A DNA stretch of 64,000 nucleotides, from assembly GCF_000001735.4 (NCBI RefSeq), contig NC_003070.9, positions 9,672,001 through 9,736,000 on the forward strand, in the 5' to 3' direction. This document shows, piece after piece, positions 11,720-21,331 of the stretch. The translations under genes and the position numbers were made by a program. The stretch is from Arabidopsis thaliana. Lineage: Eukaryota > Streptophyta > Magnoliopsida > Brassicales > Brassicaceae. Below the pieces are notes generated by a model. That model did not search any database, had not been told where the DNA came from, and worked only from the letters and a program-made list of their open reading frames with translations. Each line of letters begins with the position of its first letter. Positions within the stretch are counted from its first letter, which is position 1.

Positions 11720-12043
11720 GCAACCCTTGCATGCGCAATTCTTTACATATGTGCTGGTAATGCTCACATGGGTGGTGTCTACCTCCGGCTCTTCGGAAGC
11801 AACCATTATGCTTTGGAATCGGAGGACGCACGTGACATTTGTGAGGAGGTGCTAGAAGATATAAAGAAATATGGTAATACTTTAAAATACACATACGCTA
11901 ACAGTTTTTCGTTCCCGGAATGTGTTGACGTAAGCACTCCTGAATGCGCGGAGGTGTGTTACATTAGATCGAGACTCTTCAATAATCTTTGCAACCAATG
12001 TTACATCTGGTTGTGTGCTAAACAGATTAGCCAGATCCTGTAG
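11720..12043 (+). pseudogene. 5'-truncated F-box-like paralogue fused to the 66-bp array
   Basis: This codes only the C-terminal half of the F-box-like family: CAILYICAGNAHMGGVYLRL... to a stop after CAKQISQIL. It aligns with the part of the intact gene from about 10659 onward (CAIVFICAGYDYMGGLFLQL). The N-terminal half is absent and the array abuts the homology directly, at ...GTACACTG then CAACCCTTGCATGCGC. The open frame continues into the array by chance, so a chimeric product is possible but unlikely. The remaining coding part has no stop. It is too diverged from the neighbouring copy to be a recent duplicate. Confidence 0.75.
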
Positions 12044-12837
12044 AGCTCACATTCGCCACGATCCTGTCATATTTATAAGTTTTCCATGCAACAATATGTG
12101 AGCTTTTTACGTTGATTATCAGTAATGGAAGTTTGTTTTTAATTAAATTACCACTTTGTAATTGATTCAAACATACTAGCTCAAAGTATTCTAATATGAG
12201 ACATCATTAAAATAATAAAATAATAAAATATCTACGTACACGATATATGATAATGTACAAGTGGCATAGTTTAATTCCAACTATAAAGATTACATAGTGA
12301 GCGACGATATTTGTAAATGAAGACGAAAGGAAATTTGATTTGACGTCGTATAACCCATATATAGAAGATTTCGCTCCAAATTAATTACTCGCTGTCAAAT
12401 ACACTCTAGAAGTGACCTCCATCACACTCTCATTAATATCTCTATTAGACGTACACGGTTACCGAGCAATGTACTCAATTGATTTGGCAGATAAAATAAC
12501 TAAGTTAATGTTTATTTGAAAAGATTGTTAGTAAATGCGTTGACCCCTAATATAGCACTATACATGAAGCCATATTGTTCCACTTATATGCCATACAAAC
12601 AGACGTCAACTCAACCTTCTGTCAGAGAACGTAATGAGTATTTTGTAGACGTACACGGCGCGATTATGAGAGGTACACAGGAATTTGTTTAAATTAGAAG
12701 TTACTAATATGATGCACTAAATATACATCCACGTCACCCATCCACTTACATTGATGGTTATTCTCCTCTTTAAAACTCATGACAAACACACTTAGTTGAA
12801 TACACGAATCCGTGTAAACCTCCTCGTTTGAAAAACA
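12044..12837. other. Spacer with scattered GTAC motifs
   Basis: AT-rich and non-coding. TACGTACACG near 12233-12242, GACGTACACGG at about 12449 and 12647, and GAGGTACACAGG near 12670 belong to the same motif family as the array. A likely promoter for the next gene lies towards its right end. Confidence 0.45.
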
Positions 12838-13473
12838 ATGCCTTTCCTACCTCCGCTAACCCCTCCAACCGAGTTGTACCTAGGAATCCAATTGCCAAGC
12901 CCCATAAGCATACTTGTCAACTACCTCCCCGTCAGCCAGACTCCCATAGAGACGCTAAGGAACTTAGTCTACAGTTGTGACATCAACACCCTTGCAATCG
13001 ATGAATTCATGACGTGGCCGTCGTTACTCCAACCGGGGTCTCCCTTCCGGCCATACTTCGAGGTGCTTGTAGAACGTGGATCCATCCCGGCGGTTTACCT
13101 TGAAGGTGTTCGCCAAGCGAGCAACTTCGTGACAGTAGCTCAGGGCCTTTCAGTCATGACAACGGTCGCTTTATCTGATCCCTTTGCTTGCTTCGCAACC
13201 GGTTTGTTCCTTACGTGTACCGGTAATCACTTGGATTTCCTCCCTATCAGCGAAAAGTTCTGGGAAATGACACCCACCCTTGAAGCTGGCCACGCAGTTG
13301 CAGAGATGGTGATGTATCACATCAGCCAGCTCCACACTGAAAATGCTCGCCGCTGGGAAAGGTCTTGGAGGTTTGTCCACCTGCCGAGTTGCGTAGGGCA
13401 ATGCACGTTCCATCATGGCTGCAGGGTTTGTTTTTTCTACTGGTACGCCAGGGAGATGGCTATATTCTACTAG
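12838..13473 (+). CDS. F-box-like family protein, divergent third copy
   Basis: Single open frame of 211 codons. The start ATG at 12838 is the first in frame and follows an A/C-rich leader. The N-terminus is Pro-rich and lacks a clear F-box. The middle keeps the family pattern: FEVLVERGSIPAVYLEGVR, then FACFATGLFLTCTGNHLDF. The C-terminus is Cys/His-rich (CVGQCTFHHGCRVCFFYWYA). It shares only the fold pattern with the copies at 10287 and 11720, so the three are old paralogues. No stop or frameshift is seen. The function is unknown; a role as a ubiquitin-ligase adaptor would be a guess here because the F-box part is not recognisable. Confidence 0.55.
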   Translation: MPFLPPLTPPTELYLGIQLPSPISILVNYLPVSQTPIETLRNLVYSCDINTLAIDEFMTWPSLLQPGSPFRPYFEVLVERGSIPAVYLEGVRQASNFVTVAQGLSVMTTVALSDPFACFATGLFLTCTGNHLDFLPISEKFWEMTPTLEAGHAVAEMVMYHISQLHTENARRWERSWRFVHLPSCVGQCTFHHGCRVCFFYWYAREMAIFY

Positions 13474-14067
13474 AAGCAAAGCTGCTAAGGTCTAAGCTAC
13501 TCTACTCGGCTCTACTCTCGAGTCTTTTGGTATGACGGATGCACACATATTTTGCAACACATGTGTATGCTTCGTTTAAAAAATTATGTTTTTTGAATCG
13601 TTCCAGTTTATTTATCTTATCTTATGAATTTCCCTTTATATAAACTGCCTGTCCTTTTTTATGTTTCTGGCTTTTGAATGAATTACCACTTTAAGTATTA
13701 CTAGATGTCTTCGTGTACGTACACTATATAGTACATTAAACTTCGTTTATCGTACATTGGGAAATTGCGTACACAACATAAGTATAAATCTAACAGTTTT
13801 TGATGTTGAAGGCACCAAAACTAATATATGTACACGATAGCGTACACCAGAAACTATACGTACATTGCGAGAGGATTTGAACAATAAAACAAGGCACGTA
13901 CATAAAACAACAAATTAGATTAAAATTTAAACGGAAACAAGAAACAACAACGACTGAAATGTAGTTTGGTTCTTATGGAAACAACAACAACAACTGGGAA
14001 AGAAAACTTAATTGAAATGTAGTCTTATATTATATTAAAACGGAGAATAATGGTTCATTCCCTCTAG
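13474..14067. other. Spacer between convergent transposon genes
   Basis: AT-rich, with GTGTACGTACAC at 13713-13724 and further GTACAT/GTACAC sites near 13731, 13752, 13770, 13829, 13842, 13859 and 13896. No gene is seen. It lies between the 3' ends of a plus-strand and a minus-strand gene, so the motifs here are not near an obvious start site. Confidence 0.5.
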
Positions 14068-15016
14068 CTAAAAAACCACCATCGAGATATCCGCAACTTC
14101 TTCTCTGTCCGGATTGGCAACCACCTTTGAAATAGCACCATGGCTCTCAAGCTTCGGGTTAGACAGTTCGGTTAGCCGCCAAAAGCTGAGTGCGACAACA
14201 AAATTTCCCTTACCCAAACTCTGAAAGTAACCATCCAAGTACTCCGCCTGTTGATTGCGGGCTTCGCACTCCAAGACTTCATTGCTACGTTAGAAATAAG
14301 GACTGTTAGCGTTTAGAGTGACATTGTAAATAAAACAAATGAAAAGAACACTTACTATCTATTTTTTAACTTGAAACTCAGTTTGAGACCGTAATAGTCT
14401 GTAGTCAATGCGCCAACATCAACCAACGCTCCAATGACATCTAGATGATGGAGAAACAAAGATAATAAACAAACATTTTCAAAAATGTAATAAATGAAGC
14501 GTCAGAGTTATTCCTCCTCACCGACTAAAACATTCTTGTAAGCGGATTTATCCAAAATGTAGTCGAAGGGAGTGAAATCGAAATCTGGAACTGGTGGTGA
14601 TCTCGGTGGGGCATGAACGACGACGGTCCGATCCATAAACAGTATGCCGTATTCATGCTTTGTTGCTCTGACTAAGTCAGTTGACTTACGGACCAAGAAA
14701 GAGGTGATCGTCTTCCACTCATTTTCAACGAATCGGTCTTCGTAAAACGGAGCAAGGCGACGATCAACGGTGGCCTCAATACGGTTATTCTTTACATACA
14801 GAACATGATAGTAGAGAGTTTAATATATAAGTTAAGCGAATGAACGAGAAAAACACATAATGATTTAACGGAAATAACCTCGTAATCTGCCAGGATAAGG
14901 CCGAGTTCAAAGACGTTGGGCGATATAACCTTCTTGAAGACCCTCACGACAAAGACATAAATTCGCCACCCAGTGATCAGAGGACACAATTCTGAGACTG
15001 TATGAAACCCCTCCAT
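14068..15016 (-). CDS. DUF223 / RPA1-like OB-fold nucleic-acid-binding protein
   Basis: Exons (minus strand): 14879-15016, 14522-14789, 14356-14440, 14068-14284. They join in frame to 708 nt (235 aa). The start FHTVSELCPLITGWRIYVFVVRV..., then RIEATVDRRL..., NEWKTITSFLVRKS and LVDVIGALVDVG follow the usual DUF223 order, and the second OB-like part ends with NFVVALSFWRLTELSNP. DUF223 proteins resemble the DNA-binding region of replication protein A subunit 1 and are abundant in Brassicaceae, often near transposons. No zinc-finger C-terminal domain is present, so this is the short form. All splice sites are GT..AG. A single-stranded DNA binding role is inferred from family, not shown. Confidence 0.75.
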
Positions 15017-15598
15017 CTCACGGATAGCAAGAACAAGCGATTCGAAAGACTAAAATTTTTTTTGTGAATGATATAACTGCCGGCACAAGAAATGGGTTTA
15101 GAATGAGGATTGTGGATAAAATTAAGGAAGGGAGGAGACTTAAATAGAGGAAATCTGGAACGGCTACAGTTATTAATGCGGTTACAACTACACTTGATTC
15201 AAATTTTTGGTAATAGCCTGGTAACCGTCATATAGGGTAATCATAACGTTGATTTGACAATAAACAGCAACAGTTACGTCCTTTCCATTAAATACCAACA
15301 CAACCACAATATACCCAACCATGTCTCCAACTCCGTTCATTTAAGAGGGGGAATAAGTTAGATTTTCAAAAAACTTATTTCAAATTACTCAAAATATTGA
15401 GCAACCACCTCTGTGTACCCTTATTACATGAACTTTAACACGTACACAGACAAAAACGTTCATAGTTATACGAACGTAGAGTTTAAACGTACGTACACAA
15501 CGTACATAGTTACAGGTGGATTATATATAAACTTACGTACACCGAGAAAACACAGAAGCGTACACTATATTGGCCGGCTCAGAAACTTGTCACCGGAA
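15017..15598. other. Spacer upstream of DUF223 and downstream of the transposase
   Basis: Contains the DUF223 promoter side (15017-15300) and a GTAC-rich part at 15437-15565, with AACGTACGTACACAACGTAC at about 15486-15505 and ACTTACGTACACCG near 15532. Nothing coding is seen. Confidence 0.5.
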
Positions 15599-18536
15599 CT
15601 AGATTGGATTTTTGCACGTCTTCTTGTTATGACCTGCTTGTCGACAGCGTGAGCACTGATTTGGTAAAAGTCTTTTCTGTCTCTTTTTCTGAAGTGACAA
15701 AGACAGGAAGTTACAAATCTCCGCATGGTAATACTCAAAATACAAGTAGATGAATGAACGATGTTAGTACATACCCGGTTTTTACCTCTAGATGGGATCC
15801 TTTTGGACAGTGGTCTTCCTGGTGGCCGTCTACTGTATGGAGGAATGAGTATCAAATCCACTATATGTTGTGGGATGACAGCATCTTTCGGATCCGCGAT
15901 AGGTAGAATTGGTTCTTGGAAAGAATCAGAAAACGTTTGAAGGCCATACCACCATCCGACACAAGACTTCGGATCAATTCCATGCTCGATTGCAGCTGCT
16001 AGAGCGTGTTCACATGGGATTCTTAACTTGGTGTACCTAAGACACGTACACGTACACTGGTCCAAAACGACATGAAAATGCTCCCCGGATTTACTTGTCA
16101 CTTGATAGCTCCACGGTCCAGACATCTTCACAGCGTATTTACCTGACGCAGGCAACTCTTGTAGAAATCTCTCATCAACCTCAGGTGTCACAGAAGATTT
16201 GCACCTAGCAACTTTCTTCCTCCTCGATGCGAACCATCGCATTAGGACATCCCGAATGAACTCGATCATGTAAACAATCGGATAAGTTTTTGCTTTTGTT
16301 AACACATGATTCATGGACTCAGAGTTGTTGCTAGACATGATATTGTAGCGTTCTCCTCTACAGTGAGCTCTTGTCCAATGCTCAAATCCTATGTCCTCTA
16401 GGTATTTTGCGCATTTAGCACTCTTTTCCCTTAACAGTTCAAAATATTTCTCGAAATCCCTGACCCTATAAGCTTTGGCAGCGCTGAAAAATAAAGCAGA
16501 CACACCAAACTTACCATAATAGGTGGAGAGGTTTCGCTCAAGGTGAACAGCACATGCTCCATGATGCGCTCTCGGGTAAACAACACTTAGGCCTTTGTAT
16601 ATAGATGAATGTCTGTCCGAGACAATCATTAAATCGTCACTGTCTGGAACAATCTCAGCTAACTTTTCAAAAAACCATGCCCAAGAAGCATCGGTCTCAC
16701 CATCAACAACACCAAAAGCTATTGGGAATATTTAGAAGTTCCCATCTTGGGCACATGCAATAAGGAGACATCCTTTGTAAGGTCCGACTAGCTGCGTTCC
16801 ATCTACCACAACTACCTTCCTCATATATATCAGACCTTTGATAGAAGCGCCAAGAGAGACAAAGACATACTTGAAGCGCTGCTTACCATCATCTTCTGGG
16901 GTATAGTGTAGGTGTGTTATTGTACCCGGATTAGCTAATTGGAGAAGATACAGATAGGTCGGCAAAAACCTGTAATTTGCTATCTCATCCCCCCGTACAT
17001 TTTCCACTGCAACCTCTTTTGCTCTCCAAGCGGTAGAATATGAAATACGCACATTCAGATCATTTAGGAGCAGCTGTGGTAAGTCGACAGCTCGCGGCCC
17101 ACCCTGCGTAGAACTGTATATGCTCCTCACAACTTCTCCGAGGAGCTTATAATTAGCATGTTTATTGTAGTTCTTCCGAGAGTCGATGTTACACGTATGT
17201 GTCGTAGCATACGAAGTGATTTTGAAATTTCTGAATCCTTCACGACGCGAGCAGTCAATTGCCATGGACAAGTCTCATCAACGCACACCATCTTCAATGT
17301 TTTAGGACATGACTTAGGTTGCTTGAAGCAAAAGCATTGCTTTATCGCTTGAAGAGACATTGTTTGTTGCAGGACTTTTCTATTCTTAAAAACACTTCCA
17401 ACAAACAAAGTTTCGCCTGTGGTGCTGATTTCAACCTGTGTCTCATCAGCTCAAAAATTGAGTAAGTCATCGAACACAGGAGCAGCATCGTTACCGAGAT
17501 TCGCCAACTCGCCACCATGTAACTTAGGAAATTCATTATACACTTGGTAAGCCTCAGCTGCGGTAACTACCCCATTATCATTTTGTGTCCCAGTTGAGGA
17601 AGCTCCAATACCTTCGATCACTTCATCCCTGGTGACTTCGTCTATACAAATAAGATTGGAATCCCTTTGCCCTTCGCAGCGTGTACCGTAACCCAATGGA
17701 GAGATTGTTTCTTCGCCAGGTACACTAAGACCAGTGTACGTACACGTTTCCAAGAGACGACTGAATTCCCCTGTATCTCCGCTAGGTACACTAACACCCG
17801 TGTACGTACACGTTTCCAATAAACGACTGAATTTCCCTGGATGTTGAGCAGTCTGTTGAGTGAGACTGACGTCTTCCTCAAGATTTCCTTGTACATATTC
17901 TTCTACTATTACATCGTTCCACTTGTTGTAATCGTATTCTTCGCCAATACCTTCACTACCGTCTGTGGTAGGATACAGGGTACTTCCCCCAATAGATCCA
18001 TCCACACCAAGATAATCATCACACCCATCATCATCTTCGTTGCCCTCCTCCAATTCATCCGCTTCTGTTGTATCGTCTTCAACATCGGCTTGCTCCTCTG
18101 CATCCTCATTATTTTCATCAACATTTGTAGCACTATCAAACACACGGTCACTTTCAGAAACTTCACCATGAGACCTAGAGACAGTATTCCCGAACGCCTT
18201 CACTGTATTATTGAAAGAGACGAACAAGTTGAGAGAAAGATACCCACCACGAACCAAAAAAAACGTCTCGAGACCCATCTGACTGTCAATGTATACAGGA
18301 GGGCGTTTAGTATCTATCAGCACTGACATTTCACCCGGCATCCAGTAGCTAATTATGGGATTGATCTCGGTGGACTTCAAACTGAAAGCCTCTCGGAGTG
18401 TACGGACAAAGTCCGTGTACGTCATGGTTTCCTGAACGCGTACACAACGACCAAAGATGCCTTCCTCAGGTTCAAATTTCCATTCTCCTTCTTTGCATTT
18501 CCACTCACCGACCATGGTAAATACGGGAATATCCAT
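15599..18536 (-). pseudogene. MURA-type (Mutator-like) transposase, broken
   Basis: Exon 1 runs 18536 to 15775 and exon 2 15688 to 15599. The N-terminal domain (MDIPVFTMVGEWKCKEGEW) is followed by a long acidic linker, then the MuDR-type zinc region (CFKQ..CPKTLKMVCVDETCPWQL), the DDE core (Asp in VVVVDGTQLVG, Asp in VSDRHSSIYKG, Glu in SESMNHVL), a SWIM finger (CTCTCLRYTKLRIPCEHALA) and, in exon 2, a zinc knuckle (CSRCRQAGHNKKTC). Lesions: in-frame TGA at 17451-17453, a one-base loss at an A-run near 17228 (a T-run on the plus strand), and TAA at 16732-16734. Both stops could arise by C-to-T change (CGA to TGA, CAA to TAA). Everything else in the frame is preserved, so inactivation looks fairly recent. 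I do not reconstruct a working form. Confidence 0.9.
17719..17850. repeat. 66-bp direct duplication inside the transposase acidic linker
   Basis: Two 66-bp units (17719-17784 and 17785-17850) code for near-identical 22-residue blocks containing FSRLLETCTYTG. Each contains a perfect GTGTACGTACAC palindrome (17734-17745 and 17800-17811). The duplication is in frame and so tolerated by the protein. Confidence 0.9.
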
Positions 18537-19627
18537 AACCCACCTGCATCATAAATTCAGGAGACACACATTAAATGCAACTGAAAAATACTATACATAT
18601 AAAAAACAAATGGAATGTCGATACTACACATTTATAAACCTAAATACCAATTATCATTTGACTATTTTAAACAAACAAATATAGATTTTGCAAATATTCT
18701 GATAAAAAAATGGAGTTCGAACACAATCAAGATCCTAATATGACATAAAAAAAACTTCTTAAAAGAACTTCATTACTTACACGAGCAATGCTCCAAACTT
18801 GGTACAAAAACAAGATCAACACTTCTTCAGCAGCAATGTACGTTCGCAATAATTCTTTGTTCCTGGGTTCATCTTCTTCATCTCAACAAATTTTTTTTTA
18901 ATTATTATTAATAATTTTTTTAATATTATTTGATGTAATGATGATTTTGCATTAATTGTGACAATAGTCACATCTAAACTTTTTGGGGGCATTAAATGTT
19001 GATGTCACTTCGGAATAATCTCACTTGTAACGGAACCGAATCGCGTCAACGTGAACAAAAAATCTTCAACTGAACCGGAACAGTGTACGTAACTAAACCT
19101 GCTAAACTAAACCGTACATTTCAACAGTTGCTAAGAGAGAAACGCAAGGGCAGAAACGTCATTTTGCAGGCGAAAAGACAAATGGTGAAAACCACATTTG
19201 ACTTTGACAATCCATGGAAATAAAACATGGTCAACGGATGTGGCCTGCAATTTACCCTATTTTCTATTCACAGTAAAAAATGATTATAAAGTTATTAAAA
19301 TCTATTTAAACAAATATCTAGTTGCTCTATATAAAATATACATAATTATGTGCGAAAAACAATCACCGCACTAAGTTAGTTTTTTTTTTTTCTTTGGCTT
19401 TTAAGAGAAAAATGGAAATTCTCGTGTTTAACAAGAATTAGGAGAAACAAAAAGGAAATTTTGTGTTGTGCCTTAAAAAAAAAAGGAAACTGAAGTCTGT
19501 GTTACTCTACATAATCTAATCTCCTCTAACAACAATCCTAATAACCAAACGAAAATAAATTCAGGTGGCTTCTCGCTTTTCTCTTTCAGAAAAACAAACG
19601 TTTTTTTCTTTCGTAGTTTCGTTCGAG
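18537..19627. other. Transposase upstream region and right side of the element, then CAF1-3 promoter
   Basis: AT-rich, with a TA-rich tract at about 18890-18935. GTAC motifs end near 19080-19115 (GTGTACGTAAC and CCGTACATTTC). From about 19140 on the sequence looks like an ordinary plant promoter with poly-T and poly-A runs near 19380 and 19475, presumably belonging to CAF1-3. The element boundary is probably between 19115 and 19300, but I found no terminal repeat. Confidence 0.45.
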
Positions 19628-20560
19628 ATGAAGCAAATTAGTAGCGGTGAAGTTTGGAGATGGAACAAGGAAGTAGAGATGAATTCGATAAGAGATTGTT
19701 TGAAACATTGTAGTTCCATCGCTATCGACACAGAGTTTCCCGGATGCTTAAAGGAGACTCCGATGGACGCGAGTGAGGAAATTCGTTACAGAGACATGAA
19801 GTTCAATGTGGACAACACCCATCTCATCCAGTTAGGTTTCACGCTATTCGACAGAAGAGGATTCGCTAAAACCTGGGAAATAAACTTGTCAGATTTCGAC
19901 GAACATAAGTGCTTCAAAAACGATAAGTCCATTGCGTTTCTGAAAAGCAATGGTCTCAATCTGGACAAGATCAGAGAGGAAGGTATTGGAATCGATGAAT
20001 TCTTTAGAGACTTTTCTCAGATTCTCACGGAGAAGGACGGAAAGATAACTTGGGTGAATTTTCAAGGCTCTTACGACAATGCTTATCTCGTTAAAGGCTT
20101 AACGGGAGGGAAACCGTTACCGGAGACTAAGGAAGAGTTTCACGAGACCGTCCAGCAGCTTTTGGGAAAGTTTGTTTTTGACGTAAAGAAAATCGCTGAA
20201 TCATGCAGCGGACTAAGTAGCCAATTCGGACTACAGAGAATAGCTGATGTGTTGCAGATGAAACGTGTTGGAAAAGCTCATCACGCTGGCTCAGACAGTG
20301 AATTGACGGCTCGTGTCTTCACTAAGTTGACTTTCGATTTGCTTAATAGTAGAAAGCAGAGTGTAAGACGAGTTGATCATCAGCAATTTCAACTAGAGCA
20401 GCAACAGCATCAGCAGTTTATGATGACTAGATGTTACATCCCGATACCGATGCCGATACCGAGACCGAGACCGGTGATGTTTGCTGCTCATCACCAGAAC
20501 CCGTATTTTGGTGGTGGTTACTTTAGGATGCCGGTCCAAGGAATGAACTATGTTTTGTGA
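19628..20560 (+). CDS. CAF1-3: CCR4-associated factor 1 deadenylase, intronless
   Basis: Single exon of 310 codons. The DEDD-type 3'-5' exoribonuclease shortens mRNA poly(A) tails in the CCR4-NOT complex in the cytoplasm. Catalytic residues are visible: Asp and Glu in IAIDTEFPG, Asp in GSYDNAYLV, and His/Asp in [13 protein letters not shown]. The C-terminal tail is Gln-rich and then repeats Pro-Ile-Pro and Pro-Arg-Pro. The start at 19628 gives [12 protein letters not shown], and a frame extension upstream lacks an ATG. The paralogue on the opposite strand at 42136-43044 is almost identical. Length and locus match Arabidopsis CCR4-associated factor 1 homologue 3 (AT1G27820) from memory. The promoter region is new relative to the paralogue, since similarity stops a few tens of bases upstream. 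Confidence 0.93.
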   Translation: MKQISSGEVWRWNKEVEMNSIRDCLKHCSSIAIDTEFPGCLKETPMDASEEIRYRDMKFNVDNTHLIQLGFTLFDRRGFAKTWEINLSDFDEHKCFKNDKSIAFLKSNGLNLDKIREEGIGIDEFFRDFSQILTEKDGKITWVNFQGSYDNAYLVKGLTGGKPLPETKEEFHETVQQLLGKFVFDVKKIAESCSGLSSQFGLQRIADVLQMKRVGKAHHAGSDSELTARVFTKLTFDLLNSRKQSVRRVDHQQFQLEQQQHQQFMMTRCYIPIPMPIPRPRPVMFAAHHQNPYFGGGYFRMPVQGMNYVL

Positions 20561-20811
20561 TCCCTGAATGTTTGTTTAACATGACTTGCTCTGCTATTAT
20601 GTATAATTTCTAGTTTTATCAGATGTTTCTTTAAATACTAAAGATTAACTTTCATCTTTTCTTGTCGATCAAAACAATTCTCTTAACTCTCATATGACAC
20701 AATTTCTCTTTACTGGATACTTTTAATGAATCTAAAAAGTTAGAATACAGTACAAATAAATTTAAATATCTTAGAATCTACTCAAAGCCTCTAATCTTAT
20801 GTTATGTAGCT
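20561..20811 (+). repeat. 3' flank of the inverted CAF1 duplication
   Basis: This 3' flank matches, in reverse complement, the 3' flank of CAF1-4 (about 41902-42135). Shared landmarks are TGTTTGTTTAACATGACTTG, ACTAAAGATTAACTTTCATC and the reverse of the RECQ5 3' untranslated region. Similarity is continuous with the CAF1 coding part, so the duplicated unit is roughly 19.64-20.89 kb here and 41.81-43.03 kb there. Confidence 0.88.
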
Positions 20812-20890
20812 AAAGCTGCGTTCCTGTCAACAAAATTGAACAACTCTGTTTGTGCCGCTTCCATTTTCACACGGAAGTCTACGCACATGA
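20812..20890 (-). pseudogene. Fragment of the RECQ5 last exon
   Basis: On the minus strand this reads MCVDFRVKMEAAQTELFNFV, then DRNAALAT and the stop. It corresponds to the end of RECQ5 (MNVDFRVIMEAAQTELFNFV...) encoded at 41816-41901. No other RECQ5 exon is present nearby, and similarity stops close to the RECQ5 exon boundary. It is a passenger of the CAF1 duplication, not a gene. Confidence 0.9.
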
Positions 20891-21331
20891 GCTATAAACC
20901 ACGCGGTATTTATTAAGTTGCCAACTTGGTCATTTACAAAAAGTCGAATAGGCTGCAACTACATTCTGCAAATTTTGTAAAGGGTGAAACTACCCAGTAA
21001 AAGAACTGTGTTCAAATAGATTTTTATTATTTTACTTTTACACTTTGACGTAGTTATCTTTAGTTACAAATTTATGGTCTTCGCCGAATAAAGAGATTCG
21101 TTTTGGTCTTACAGTCGATCGTTGTTTATTCGGTTCGCATTGACTCGGAACGAGTTTAATCTTCATTTTAGTAGTATGAACTAAATTCTAATTAACTGAC
21201 AAATATTTCAGTTTTACTTTATAAACAATCAAAACCCGACTATAGTAATACGAGTTTGTGAAAACTATACTCAGAACAACGCACATGGAAATTCACAGAT
21301 TGGGAAAGAAGACTGCCCGAAACTTGTTTTC
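20891..21331. other. Spacer between the CAF1-3 duplication and CSA-1
   Basis: AT-rich, about 440 bp. It contains the 3' untranslated region of CSA-1 on the minus strand at its right end. No further gene or repeat is seen. Confidence 0.5.

Larger units (their letters stand above)
4880..19120. mobile_element. Large non-TIR Mutator-like element (VANDAL/Kaonashi-like), approximate limits
   Basis: This interval separates ordinary genes (ACA1 and CAF1-3). It contains a MURA-type transposase remnant, a DUF1985-Ulp1 gene of the kind known in plant Mutator-like elements, F-box-like paralogues and a DUF223 gene. Palindromic GTAC motifs run from about 5350 to 19115 and are scarce in the flanking genes. 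Transcription converges: protease and F-box-like genes on the plus strand, DUF223 and transposase on the minus strand. I could not find terminal inverted repeats or a target-site duplication, so the ends are guesses and the interval could be two or more nested elements. The transposase is broken, so the element is not autonomous as it stands. Confidence 0.65.

Noticed and set aside
11348..11806. 152-codon minus-strand frame with 22-residue repeats (CSVRLSVRPHLHFYICPTN)
   Set aside because: It is the 66-bp satellite read in one frame. Both strands are open because the period is a multiple of 3, and there is no start context or domain.
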